A DNA stretch of 64,000 bases from CALNZV01 sp942491115 (GTDB taxonomy: Bacteria > Desulfobacterota > Desulfobacteria > Desulfobacterales > UBA5852). The stretch lies in assembly GCA_942491115.1 (NCBI GenBank), contig CALNZV010000020.1, positions 124,001 through 188,000 of the forward strand, read 5' to 3'. Below the pieces are notes generated by a model. It was given only the letters and a program-made list of their open reading frames with translations, made no database searches and was not told the origin of the DNA. Each line of letters opens with the position of its first letter. Position 1 is the first letter of the stretch. Positions 1-13,376 of the stretch are shown piece after piece. Position numbers and translations under genes: made by a program.

Positions 1-322
1 GTCGTCGGCGAAAGCCGCATTGGAGTCCGATATAAAGGTCCTGGCCTTCGAAGTGGGTCGGTGCCACGGACTTCGGGTCAACGGGATTTCGGCGGGGCCC
101 CTGGCTTCCAGGGCCGCCAGCGCCATCGGCCGCATCGATCGACTGGTGGCATACGTGGCGGAACAATCCCCTCTGCCCTCACCCCTCGACGCGGTTGAAG
201 TGGCCCGAACCGCCGTATTTCTCTCCAGTCCCCTGGCCAGCGGCATTACCGGAACCTTGATCTACGTGGACAAGGGCTTTCACGTCATGGGAATGGCCAC
301 GGACACCCTACAGGAATGCTGA
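1..322 (+). CDS. fabI: Enoyl-ACP reductase (FabI/ENR type), C-terminal fragment
   Basis: Partial gene cut by the left edge of the window; the reading frame enters at base 2. The visible 106 residues match the C-terminal third of NAD(P)H-dependent enoyl-ACP reductases of the SDR fold, which carry out the last reduction of each fatty-acid elongation cycle. Seen directly: SSAKAALESD, which follows the catalytic Tyr/Lys region, RVNGISAGPLASRAASAIG, and the closing LASGITGTLIYVDKGFHVMGM. The SRAASAIG form resembles the ENR branch of plants, Chlamydia and some bacteria more than E. coli FabI. The Tyr-x6-Lys pair itself lies mostly outside the window, so completeness cannot be judged. It converges on the ATPase gene 26 bp away. 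Confidence 0.85.
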   Translation, partial: SSAKAALESDIKVLAFEVGRCHGLRVNGISAGPLASRAASAIGRIDRLVAYVAEQSPLPSPLDAVEVARTAVFLSSPLASGITGTLIYVDKGFHVMGMATDTLQEC

Positions 323-348
323 TCCCCCCGTCATTCAACAGACCGGCC

Positions 349-2784
349 TCATGCCGAATCCGTCAACTTCTCCATCACCCCGCCGGTTCCCATTGCCCAG
401 GGAATCCAGACGAGGCCGAATACCGGGACCGTGATGTCGCTTTTTCGAGGAAACACCCGAATGACCTCCAGTTCCAGATGCGCGGGATCGAATGCGGCCT
501 CGATATCAGCCACCTCATCCTGGAAGGCTGAGGTCATCTCGGCCAGATTGGCCCGCTGGCTGTCGAGTTCGGCCTCGGCCCGCCGAATATCCCCCCGCTC
601 GATAGTGGCCCGCTGGGCACGTCGAACACTCGAGCCGGCCCCGCTTACCGTTCGATAGCCGGTCAGCTTCCGTCCGAACAGGGCGCCGATCACGGTCGCA
701 CCGATGGAGACGACCGTGTTCATCTTGGCCGCCTGGTATTGTTCGGTTTCACGGGCAAGCCGCTGCTCGGCCCGGCGAATCCGGTCTTCACAGGTGGCCA
801 GTCGCTTACCATAGCGCTTTCGCAATTTCTCGATCTTAAGGTCACGCTGTTCCCGTGCCCGGTGGACCAACCGCCCTCGGAAGGCATCCTCGCTTTCTCC
901 GGGAATAGAATTCTCCTTGGGGGACCGGCAGCGGAACAGGATCAGGGGACGGTCGCGATAGATATGGCCGGCCAGATCCTTTTCCCATCGGTTGAAGGTC
1001 TTGGACTGGGTAGCCCCTTCCGGCAGAGGAACATAGTCGAATCCGCTTTGACCGCTCTCCTCCATCTCAGAGAATGCGGTTTCGACGGGTAATGCCGTAT
1101 TCCAATCGAGTTCACCGCTTTCGGGGAGTTCGACCATGAGGTGAAAGCGGCGCCATTCGTCCAGCCCGAGGCCAGCTTTGGCGTAACGGGCCCGGGCACC
1201 GGCCAGAAGGGCGGGACGATAGAGGCATCGAGCCCCTGGTGGGCAGGGACGGGCAACACCCAGGTGACCCTCCTTGACGCTGGCAGCCACCACCGGCCGG
1301 GCTCCGACCGGACCCGTTGCCCTGTCATCCGTTCCGGCAGCCGGCAAGGGGTCTGTCGTCGCCTGGACAGGGATATCCACCTGGGTTGAGGGCGTCAGGG
1401 TGCGTATCTGCTCGAGAGTCAGGGGGCCGCGAAGATAGGACAGCACCCAGCGAGTCTCGAATACCTGGGGTCCGTCCTCGTGAACGTTGTGCATGAGAAA
1501 GACCCGACTGTCCAACCCGGTGACGAGCCGTTCCATTTTTGCCCGGTCAAGCCCAGCCGACGAGGCCCCCTCGAGGCCGTCCAAAACCCGGAGTTTGTCC
1601 CTCTCGGTCTGGAGCCTGCCGATAAACCAGGTACCGGTATTGGACAGGCCTTTGTAGTCCAAATCCACCGGGTTCTGGGTGGCCAACAGCATCCCCAGTC
1701 CGAAAGCCCTGGCCTGTTTGAGAAGGGTCAGCATGGGGGTCTTTGACGGGGGATTTTTAGACGGAGGAAAGTAGCCGTAGATTTCGTCCATGTAACAGAC
1801 GGCCCTCAAGCTGCCGGTACCCGGCTGTTGGCGCATCCAGGAAATCAGTTCATTGAGCAGTAGGGTGACGAAGAACATGCGTTCGGCATCGGACAGGTGG
1901 GCAATGGACAAAATGGAGACCCTGGGTTTTCCGCCGGGGCCGTAGAGGAGGTTTTGGATGTCCAGAGACTCTCCCGTCATCCAGTTCTGAAATCCCGGCG
2001 CGGCGATGAGGCCGTTCAAGGCCAAGGCCAGCTTCATGCGATCGGCAGGAGGGAAAAACGTGTCGAGATCGAACACCCCCACCTTCGAAAAGGGCGGCTT
2101 CTGAATAGCCAGAATAAGGTCGCCGAGAGACAGGTCTCTTCCCTCCTGCCAAGCCCGGGTAATCACTGTGGAGAGCAGAATGTGCTCCCTGCTGGCCAGA
2201 GGATCGGTGTCCAGGCCCAACAGCCCCAGAAGCCCGGAAACCGCCGACTGGATATGGGCTCCGAGAGCATCTCCGTTGGCCATAACGGCTGCCGAAGGAA
2301 CGTTGAAAGATCGGAGAACCGTCAGGGGCCTACCGGCCCTGCTGCCAGGAGTGTAGATGACCACATCGGCTCGGTCCACCAGCCGCTGGATTCGATCGGA
2401 ATCCTGCCCCCATCGCTCCAAACCCGATGTCCATGTCTCCGCGGTCTTCCGCGCAAAGGCATCCGGGGTCAGTCCTTTCCTGGCGGCCTCGCTTTCATCG
2501 ATCCAGGGCCTGAAATTCGACGGCAAAAGATCGGGAAACCGCAGCATGAGATTACCGATATCCCCCTTCGGATCGATGGCGATAACCGGAATACCGTCGA
2601 TGGCCGCCTCTTCGATCAATGCCATGCAAAGGCCCGTCTTCCCGCTGCCTGTCATGCCGACACACAGTCCATGGGTAGTCAAATCCTTGGCATCGTAAAG
2701 CAGCAGGTCATCGGTTCGGCGGTGTTCCCCCAGCGCTACGGTTTTCCCCAGGTAAAATGCCCCCAGCTTTTCGAAAGCCTCCAT
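349..2784 (-). CDS. HerA/FtsK-superfamily ATPase with long C-terminal coiled coil
   Basis: An 811-residue P-loop ATPase of the HerA-like, DUF87/DUF853-type group. Walker A (GMTGSGKTGL) sits at about residues 43-52, followed by the typical IDPKGDIGNL stretch; Walker B is RAVCYMDEIYGY, followed by LLATQNPVDLDYKG. The C-terminal third is different: a charged, Arg/Glu/Gln-rich coiled coil broken by a short glycine-rich hydrophobic segment (TVVSIGATVIGALFG). This suggests an ATPase head carried on a coiled-coil arm. Relatives are annotated as ATP-binding proteins or helicases of unknown substrate; a role in DNA translocation is inference only. The ATG is preceded by GGGAGGGTT, a good ribosome-binding site. 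It is apparently transcribed alone. Confidence 0.75.
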   Translation of the reverse strand: MEAFEKLGAFYLGKTVALGEHRRTDDLLLYDAKDLTTHGLCVGMTGSGKTGLCMALIEEAAIDGIPVIAIDPKGDIGNLMLRFPDLLPSNFRPWIDESEAARKGLTPDAFARKTAETWTSGLERWGQDSDRIQRLVDRADVVIYTPGSRAGRPLTVLRSFNVPSAAVMANGDALGAHIQSAVSGLLGLLGLDTDPLASREHILLSTVITRAWQEGRDLSLGDLILAIQKPPFSKVGVFDLDTFFPPADRMKLALALNGLIAAPGFQNWMTGESLDIQNLLYGPGGKPRVSILSIAHLSDAERMFFVTLLLNELISWMRQQPGTGSLRAVCYMDEIYGYFPPSKNPPSKTPMLTLLKQARAFGLGMLLATQNPVDLDYKGLSNTGTWFIGRLQTERDKLRVLDGLEGASSAGLDRAKMERLVTGLDSRVFLMHNVHEDGPQVFETRWVLSYLRGPLTLEQIRTLTPSTQVDIPVQATTDPLPAAGTDDRATGPVGARPVVAASVKEGHLGVARPCPPGARCLYRPALLAGARARYAKAGLGLDEWRRFHLMVELPESGELDWNTALPVETAFSEMEESGQSGFDYVPLPEGATQSKTFNRWEKDLAGHIYRDRPLILFRCRSPKENSIPGESEDAFRGRLVHRAREQRDLKIEKLRKRYGKRLATCEDRIRRAEQRLARETEQYQAAKMNTVVSIGATVIGALFGRKLTGYRTVSGAGSSVRRAQRATIERGDIRRAEAELDSQRANLAEMTSAFQDEVADIEAAFDPAHLELEVIRVFPRKSDITVPVFGLVWIPWAMGTGGVMEKLTDSA

Positions 2785-3180
2785 GGCAACCCTCCCAAGG
2801 TCTTTGGTTATGAGACAAGACTTTAATGAGCCGGACAGGCCCCAATGTCAATCCCTCCCCTGGCCGGACAACAACGGTACCGGCGGATCGGCCGAATCGG
2901 AAGGGATAAATAGGCCCAATGTATTTTTGCATTGCACAAAAAGAATGATGTCCCTCTCCATTTCTTTCTTTTCATGGCCATCCCTTTGTGATATTTTGAG
3001 GCTATTATGAATGGACAATAGCCATCAGTGCGTTATTGTCGTCAAGAAATAGCCTTGCAGTGGTATCAGACCGGGGGGGGGAACCGCAATAGGGACCGAT
3101 GATTCCGCATGGCATGTGACTGTCGATTGATTGGTGCGCTGCAAAATCATCCTGTTGTCCATAGAAAGGTTCCCGCTGCC
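2785..3180. other. Intergenic region upstream of gltB
   Basis: A 396 bp divergent region between the ATPase gene and gltB. It contains T-rich patches around 2920-3010, including TATTAT near 3002 that could be a -10 box, but no convincing -35 partner and no TGGCAC-N5-TTGC sigma-54 site were found. The in-frame extension of gltB from 3109 has no family similarity and is treated as leader. Confidence 0.4.
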
Positions 3181-7731
<4,551 letters not shown>

Positions 7732-7757
7732 TCCCGGCCGAGACAGGAACTCAATCC

Positions 7758-9230
7758 ATGGGAAAACCCACCGGTTTCAAGGACTATCAAAGGGAAATGC
7801 CCGAAAGACGCCCCGTTGCGGAGCGAATCAGGGACTTCAACGACATCTATCTTCCGTTCCCGGATGAAAAGCTCAAAGAGCAGACCGCCCGGTGCATGGA
7901 CTGCGGGGTTCCAACCTGCCATGGGGGCTGTCCACTAGGCAACCTCATCCCGGAATGGAATGAGTTGGTTTACCAAAACCGTCGCCAGGAGGCGGCCCAC
8001 CGACTTCATCTCACCAATAATTTTCCGGAATTCACCGGACGCCTCTGTCCGGCCCCCTGCGAAGAGGCCTGTGTTCTGGGCATCAATGCCCCCCCGGTTA
8101 CTATCGAACAGATCGAAAGGGAGATCATCGAAACCGCCTTCGACCGGGGATGGGTGGTGCCGGAGCCCCCTGATTTACGAACCGGCAAAACCGTCGCCGT
8201 CGTGGGCTCCGGGCCTGCCGGTCTCGCCTGCGCCCACCAGCTCAACCGGGCCGGGCATTCCGTGACAGTCTATGAACGAGCGGATCGGATCGGCGGCCTG
8301 CTCCGCTATGGGATTCCGGATTTCAAACTGGAAAAATGGGTAATCGACCGCCGGATCGATCTCATGGAAAAGGAGGGGATCCGCTTCGAAACGGGCGTTC
8401 ATGTGGGAGCGGACTCGGCGAGAATACCCCTCGAGAGAGCCGATGCGGTTGTGTTGTGCACCGGTTCGACACGGCCGAGAGATCTTCCCATTGCGGGTCG
8501 GAATCTGGCGGGCATCCACCCCGCCATGGACTTTTTGACCCTTCAAAACCGATGGGTGGCCGGGTACCGAGACGCGGAGGAGGCGTTGCCCCCCATCAAC
8601 GCCGCTGGGAAACAGGTGGTGGTGATTGGTGGCGGAGACACGGGCAGCGACTGCATCGGCACCTGCCACCGCCAGGGAGCCCTCACGATCGCCAATCTGG
8701 AGCTTTTGCCCCGGCCGACCGCGGACCGCCCTCCCCATCAACCCTGGCCCTTCTGGCCGAACCGCCTCCGGCCCAGCAGCTCCCATGAAGAAGGCTGCAA
8801 CCGCCACTGGGGTGTGCTCACCAAGCGCTTCGAGGGAGAAGACGGCCATGTGACCGGCGTGGTCACCGTCCAGGTCCACTTCGAAGAGCAGGTTCAGGGG
8901 CCGCCTAAAATGATTGAGCGCGCCGGGACCGAACGTCGGCTGCCCGCGGATCTGGTGCTTCTGGCCCTGGGTTTCGTGGGTCCTGAAAACGACACCGTCC
9001 TTCGCCAGCTCGGACTCAACATGACGGCCGGCGGCACCGTGCAAACCGATCTCAACCACATGACCTCGTCCCCGGGCGTTTTTGCCGCGGGTGACGCCCG
9101 ACGGGGCCAGTCCCTGATCGTCTGGGCCATCTCCGAGGGCCGGGAGGCGGCCCGGGCCGTCGACCGCTATCTGACCGGCCGATCCGCACTTCCCGCAAAA
9201 GGCTGCTGCGATTTGCCGCGGATTCCCTGA
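7758..9230 (+). CDS. gltD: Glutamate synthase small (beta) subunit
   Basis: A 490-residue FAD/NAD(P)H oxidoreductase that feeds electrons to GltB. The N-terminal 4Fe-4S domain shows CMDCGVPTCHGGCPLGN and CPAPCEEACVLG. The FAD dinucleotide-binding motif is VVGSGPAGLACAHQLNRAG (about residues 147-165), the NAD(P)H motif is VVVIGGGDTGSDCIGT, and the C-terminal flavin motif is GVFAAGDARRGQSLIVWAI. Length and domain order are standard for GltD. It starts 26 bp after gltB and must act with it as the alpha-beta GOGAT complex in the cytoplasm. Confidence 0.97.
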   Translation: MGKPTGFKDYQREMPERRPVAERIRDFNDIYLPFPDEKLKEQTARCMDCGVPTCHGGCPLGNLIPEWNELVYQNRRQEAAHRLHLTNNFPEFTGRLCPAPCEEACVLGINAPPVTIEQIEREIIETAFDRGWVVPEPPDLRTGKTVAVVGSGPAGLACAHQLNRAGHSVTVYERADRIGGLLRYGIPDFKLEKWVIDRRIDLMEKEGIRFETGVHVGADSARIPLERADAVVLCTGSTRPRDLPIAGRNLAGIHPAMDFLTLQNRWVAGYRDAEEALPPINAAGKQVVVIGGGDTGSDCIGTCHRQGALTIANLELLPRPTADRPPHQPWPFWPNRLRPSSSHEEGCNRHWGVLTKRFEGEDGHVTGVVTVQVHFEEQVQGPPKMIERAGTERRLPADLVLLALGFVGPENDTVLRQLGLNMTAGGTVQTDLNHMTSSPGVFAAGDARRGQSLIVWAISEGREAARAVDRYLTGRSALPAKGCCDLPRIP

Positions 9231-9550
9231 GCCAACCCGGAGCACAGAGGACGGTATAGAAAACGATGGAGCAACCATCGGCACCCGGTTGCATCCACGC
9301 TTGATTTTCTTCTCAGCCTCATTACTTTCTTTCTATAAACAACGAGTCGCCAGCACACCAATACCTGCTCTTTACCATCCACCGTCCCCTGCGTTTTAAC
9401 CGATTTCGTCACGCCGACATCTCCGCCCGGCCACTGTAGCATCCCTTCGGTTCAGAACAGGCCCGAGATCCCGGTTGCTCCGTTTTACCGGGTTCTCTTA
9501 CGGAACACCCCCCCTGTGTCCTTGAACCCTTTTTCAGCGGAGGGGTAACA
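9231..9550. other. Intergenic region before the cytochrome gene
   Basis: A 320 bp gap between gltD and the multihaem cytochrome. No terminator hairpin with a T-run, no clear sigma-70 pair and no sigma-54 site were recognised. Only the ribosome-binding site GGAGGGG (9539-9545) directly before the GTG start is convincing. Confidence 0.4.
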
Positions 9551-10885
9551 GTGAAACGAACCATTTCGCAGCTTTCGATAGCAGCCGTCGCTCTTTTGAT
9601 CCTGTATGGAACCGTTGCCGTCCACAGTGGGTCGAACCCGGCCACAAGTCAGTGCATTCGGTGCCACACCGACGTGAAAGGACTGATCCGGCTGGGCTGG
9701 GAGGTGGCGGCATCCAGGCCGGCGTCCCCGATTTCCCCTGAAACCGAGGGGGAAGGGTGAGGAGTTCCTCTGGCTCCGTTGGAGCCCTATGAGAAGATCT
9801 TTGTCCAGTCGGCATTCCTGAAGAGCGAGCATGGCCGAATTCCCTGCGAGCGCTGCCACGGCGGTAACCCTCAGGATCCCGATTGGCGGTCGGCTCACGA
9901 AGGTGTGGTGGCCGATCCGAGTTTTCCTGATCCCCAGGCAGCCTGCGGCGGCTGCCATCCCGACATCAGCAGATCTACCCGGGAAAGCCTTCACTACACC
10001 TTGGCACCCATGCTCGACGCCATCGCCGCTCGGGCAGGCAGCATTCAGCCGGTCGTTCAAACCGCCTTCGACCGTCACTGCGGTGGTTGCCACGCCAGTT
10101 GCGGGCAGTGCCATATCAGTCGGCCGGATTCAGTGGGCGGCGGCTTCCTGAAGGGGCACCAGATGTTGAAAGTGCCGCCCATGGACAGCACCTGCGCCGC
10201 CTGCCACGGCGGCCGGGTGGGGTTTGATTATACGGGGCAGCACCCGGACAACACCCCCGACATTCACTTTGAAGCCCAGGAGATGACCTGCATCGACTGC
10301 CATGGCGCCCGGGAACTCCATGGTGACGGTACCGGAGCGTCGAACCGGTACCAATATCCGCTACGTCCAGCCTGCGAAGACTGCCACCGCATGGACGAAT
10401 CCGAAACGCCTTCCCACGGCATCCACCGGGGCCGAGTCGCCTGCCAAGTCTGTCACGGCCAGGCAACCAAGCACTGTTTCCAATGCCATGTGGGCACGGA
10501 CAGAGAGGGGCGACCCTATTTCCAATGCCGCAAATCCGAGATACGATTTCGCATCGGCCTCGATATCGGCACTGCTTCGGGTTCCGAGTCCCGGTTCACG
10601 GTGCTTCGCCATCACCCCGCCGCCCCCGGTCTTTTTGATGCCTACGGCCCGGATCTTTTAAGCCGCTTCGATGCTCACCCGACCTGGAAACCGGACACCC
10701 CACACAACATCCGTCGAATCACCCCCCAGAACCGCCACTGCCGAAACTGCCACGGGCATTATGACCTTTTTCTCAAGGCATCGGATCTCGAGGACTACGA
10801 AAGGACGGCCAACCGCCGAGTCATCGTACCCGACGACCGGCTTCCCGGGATCGACGACATCACCGGAAGGGAGCTGCCGCAATGA
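9551..10885 (+). CDS. 11-haem c-type cytochrome with in-frame UGA, probable selenoprotein
   Basis: Read straight through, 9551-10885 is one open frame with a single internal TGA at 9758-9760 (codon 70), giving 444 residues. The GTG start follows GGAGGGGTAACA. An N-terminal hydrophobic signal (IAAVALLILYGTVAV) and the first CIRCH haem site (35-39) lie before the TGA; ten further CxxCH motifs (CERCH, CGGCH twice, CGQCH, CAACH, CIDCH, CEDCH, CQVCH, CFQCH, CRNCH) lie after it. Without read-through the later haems would have no export signal, so they could not be matured in the periplasm. A perfect 6-bp hairpin with a G-first 3-nt loop begins 11 nt after the TGA. Selenocysteine flanked by glycines (GEG-U-GVP) is the favoured reading; a nonsense mutation is the alternative. 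A periplasmic rhodanese follows. The electron partner is unknown. Confidence 0.75.
9768..9793 (+). promoter_or_regulatory. SECIS-like hairpin after the cytochrome UGA
   Basis: GGCTCC (9772-9777), loop GTT (9778-9780), GGAGCC (9781-9786): a perfect 6-bp upper stem, with CTC (9768-9770) able to pair with GAG (9791-9793) below an internal loop. The apical loop begins 17 nt after the UGA at 9758-9760 and its first base is G. Both agree with the bacterial SECIS rules (G among the first two loop bases, loop about 16-37 nt after the codon). Confidence 0.6.
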
Positions 10886-11005
10886 AGGGGGGCGCGGGCG
10901 GCACAGGGGTATGAGACACCGGCTCCCGGCAGGGCACCGACGGTTAGACTATCACATGGCCCTGTCGAGGAACCCTGAAAACCCGATTCGAAAAGGAGGC
11001 AAATG

Positions 11006-11590
11006 ATGAAAAAATGGTCCCTCATTGTCATCACTTTCGCGATTCTGGCGGGAATAGCCCCCACCGTCATGGCCGGCGGCTATCAGTACCAGCCCAACAA
11101 GGAGCACCTCGGCGGCAATCTTACCCCTGTCGAGGCCTACCAGATGGTTCAGAAGAATCCCGACCACACCTTTCTGGTCGACTGTCGAACCCGGGCGGAG
11201 TACCAGTATGTGGGCCACCCCGAAAGCGCCTACAACATTCCCATTCGGTTTTTGACCACTCAGGTGGGGAAGAAAGGGTATGCCGAAACGGACAATCCCG
11301 ACTTCGGAAAAGACCTCTTAAACCGCTTCAACCCGGAAACGGATACCCTGGTGATCTTCTGCAGGAGCGGCAACCGGAGTTGCACGGCCGCCAACGAGGC
11401 CATCAAGGCAGGATTCTCTGAAGACAGAGTATTCAACATGATGGGCGGATTCGAGGGGGACAAGAACACCACCAAAGGCAGTGCGTATTTTGGCCAACGG
11501 TGGGGTGGCGGCTGGAAAAACGAAGGACTTCCGTGGACCTACTCCATGGACCGGCGGTTGATCTACCCACCGGATCTCGCCGATGACTAG
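11006..11590 (+). CDS. Exported rhodanese-domain protein
   Basis: A 194-residue protein with a signal peptide (KKWSLIVITFAILAGIAP, cleavage near VMAGG) and one rhodanese domain. The active-site loop is VIFCRSGNRSC, with the catalytic Cys and the CRSGNRS shape typical of single-domain sulfurtransferases; VDCRTRAEYQYVGHPESAYN is the conserved entry motif. The start at 11006 is preferred over 11003 because AGGAGG at 10994-10999 then sits 6 nt away. It acts in the periplasm, moving sulfane sulfur (or possibly selenium) between thiols. It lies 120 bp after the UGA-containing multihaem cytochrome, an arrangement that recalls cytochrome/rhodanese pairs in metalloid-reduction (Ext-type) loci; that link is inference. 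Confidence 0.85.
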   Translation: MKKWSLIVITFAILAGIAPTVMAGGYQYQPNKEHLGGNLTPVEAYQMVQKNPDHTFLVDCRTRAEYQYVGHPESAYNIPIRFLTTQVGKKGYAETDNPDFGKDLLNRFNPETDTLVIFCRSGNRSCTAANEAIKAGFSEDRVFNMMGGFEGDKNTTKGSAYFGQRWGGGWKNEGLPWTYSMDRRLIYPPDLADD

Positions 11591-11662
11591 CCCCCTCCGC
11601 CGGCACCGCCTATTCCACGGCCGCCAAGTGCCTTAGCAGAAATCTAACATCAACCCATTACA

Positions 11663-11701
11663 CGAGAAGGAATCCCGGTGAACGGACAGGATTCCTTCTC
11701 G
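11663..11701. repeat. 13-bp perfect inverted repeat
   Basis: CGAGAAGGAATCC (11663-11675) and its exact complement (11689-11701) flank a 13-nt loop, 73 bp after the rhodanese stop. No T-run follows on either strand, so it is not a classical terminator; it could be a factor-dependent terminator, a processing hairpin or a regulator site for the next gene. Confidence 0.6.
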
Positions 11702-11839
11702 GCGACTTCCCCCCCAGTCGCCGCTTCGCCCCGCTCCGCTTCCCGTTTTTCTTCGGACCGCTTTGACACTGAAGGTGTCCGGGCATAGGTTGACCGGTAA
11801 TTGATATGACCCCACATGACGAGCACGAGGGAGAGCACG

Positions 11840-12391
11840 ATGAAAAGCCGTGAGCAGAAAATCAAAAGAGAATTGGAGCCCGGACAGGTGGCCGATCTCT
11901 TCAGATCGATCGCCGATGCCATCGAGGGAAATGCTCCGGTGGATGGAGAGGAAACGGCCGGCCTTTTCGACGACTTTTACAAGGCCAGCCTCAAGATGAA
12001 GCGAAAAGGCTCGACCATCTCTTTGGAGGCCAAAGTGGCGTCCACCCTGCCGTCCGTTCCCGAGTCCGCCGATGCGCCTTCGACAGGTCAACGGACTCCG
12101 GAGAAACCCAAATACAAAAGCGTAAAAAAACGAATGAAGTCCACCTTCGGCAGCATCCGGGACAGTCTTGCCGAAAACCGGATGCCCAACACCGACACCG
12201 TTGCCTCCTTCCTGGACAACTCCCGCCTCATGGTCAGTTACGAGGGATACGGGGACGACTTTTATACCGAATACACCGACGCCTGCCAGCGGTTTGCCGA
12301 CGCATTCGAATCTACGGACTGGAGCGGCATTTACGCCGCCTATGAAACCATCCGCCGGTTGAAAAACGATTGCCACAAGCGCTATAAGTAG
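11840..12391 (+). CDS. XXXCH-domain protein (GAK-system type, amphi-Trp-like N-terminus)
   Basis: A 183-residue cytoplasmic protein without signal or membrane segments. The start at 11840 is chosen because the similarity begins at MKSREQKIKRELEPGQ and GAGGGA precedes it. The N-terminal part (LEPGQVADLFRSIADAIEGN, then LKMKRKGSTISLEAKV) has the amphi-Trp-like layout of a helix followed by a beta hairpin; a Lys-rich middle (KYKSVKKRMKSTFGSI) follows, and the protein ends in RRLKNDCHKRYK. This C-terminal Cys-His signature is that of the XXXCH family found mainly in Desulfobacterota, whose biochemical role is not established. A usual partner (GAK-system ATP-grasp or kinase-like genes) is not present beside it, so here it stands alone. 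Confidence 0.65.
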   Translation: MKSREQKIKRELEPGQVADLFRSIADAIEGNAPVDGEETAGLFDDFYKASLKMKRKGSTISLEAKVASTLPSVPESADAPSTGQRTPEKPKYKSVKKRMKSTFGSIRDSLAENRMPNTDTVASFLDNSRLMVSYEGYGDDFYTEYTDACQRFADAFESTDWSGIYAAYETIRRLKNDCHKRYK

Positions 12392-12436
12392 GCTCTAGAG
12401 ACCCTGCCCCAGAGTCGATCACCCTCCACCCAGGGA

Positions 12437-12883
12437 ATGAGACACCCCATGGACGATCGCAAACGCATTGCTCTTGTGGCCCACGACGAGCGCAAACAGG
12501 ACCTCCTCGATTGGGTCCAGTTCAACGCCGGCACCCTGTCAGCCCACGACCTTTGGGCCACCGGCACTACCGGGACCATTATCGGTCGCGCCTGCAACCT
12601 GGCGATTACCTGCCTCAAAAGCGGCCCCTTGGGCGGCGATCAGCAGCTGGGGGCCAAAATCGCCAACAACGAGCTGGATATCCTAATCTTCTTCTGGGAC
12701 CCCATGACAGCCCAACCCCACGATGTCGATGTCAAAGCCCTTCTCCGCATGTCCGTTCTGTATAACGTCGCCGTCGCCTGCAACCGGGCCACCGCCGACT
12801 TCATCATTTCGAGCGACCTTTTCAACACCCCCTACCGACCCGCCATGAAAAACTACAGCCGGTACATCCGGAGGATGGATTGA
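12437..12883 (+). CDS. mgsA: Methylglyoxal synthase
   Basis: A 148-residue enzyme that converts dihydroxyacetone phosphate to methylglyoxal and phosphate, a bypass used when phosphate is short or sugar phosphates accumulate. Family hallmarks are all visible: ALVAHDERKQDLLDW, WATGTTG (phosphate-binding), SGPLGGDQQLGAKI with the catalytic Asp, and IFFWDPMTAQPHDVDVKALLR. Length matches the family. The ATG at 12437 was used; an in-frame ATG at 12449 is possible. It lies 45 bp after the XXXCH gene and may be co-transcribed with it. Confidence 0.95.
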   Translation: MRHPMDDRKRIALVAHDERKQDLLDWVQFNAGTLSAHDLWATGTTGTIIGRACNLAITCLKSGPLGGDQQLGAKIANNELDILIFFWDPMTAQPHDVDVKALLRMSVLYNVAVACNRATADFIISSDLFNTPYRPAMKNYSRYIRRMD

Positions 12884-13376
12884 GTCCGGTGCCGCCGTCT
12901 TCCTCCCCATCCACCCGAAGCATTCGGACACGGCAGCGGGGGCAGAACATATCGGCCACGTTCCTGTCGCCATCAGGATCTCTTCTCGACTATCGCGGAT
13001 GGTAGGCTGTTCATCGCCGCCGTCGGGATTGTTGCCTATCAACCGGTAATGCATGGCAGGGTCTCCTTAGGAATTAACCATTCCCTTATCCGCCGCCGGC
13101 TTGAGATCCATGGGGTTTTCATTGGCGTTTCGACCGTTCCCCGTGCCTGACAATGGGTTCCGTTTCCCTGGAGGACCTGCCGAAACGCTGTTACCAGCCC
13201 CTTTCAGAAACGCCAACAGCGCTATCCCCAAACCGCTATCCTGCCGGGGAACCAACATCTGGTGTAAATTGTTGAAAAAATGGTTTTCTGATATGATGTT
13301 GCCATCCATTGATTGACGGAGCGCCTCCTTGGTCCATCGGAACCGGGGGTTATGCTCCTGCAAAAGGACGCCACCC
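12884..13376. other. Intergenic region, holds a promoter
   Basis: A 493 bp stretch with no supported gene. Its distal end holds the promoter-like pair listed separately (13269-13297). Open frames here on either strand have no recognisable family and no good ribosome-binding sites. Confidence 0.4.
13269..13297 (+). promoter_or_regulatory. Sigma-70-type promoter for the ferredoxin-domain gene
   Basis: TTGTTG (13269-13274), a 17-nt spacer, then TATGAT (13292-13297), in an A/T-rich patch of an otherwise G/C-rich region, about 80 bp before the GTG start at 13377. Confidence 0.45.

Noticed and set aside
9779..10885. A separate cytochrome gene starting at TTG 9779
   Set aside because: It would lack a signal peptide and a ribosome-binding site, although ten haem sites need export; the upstream frame supplies both.
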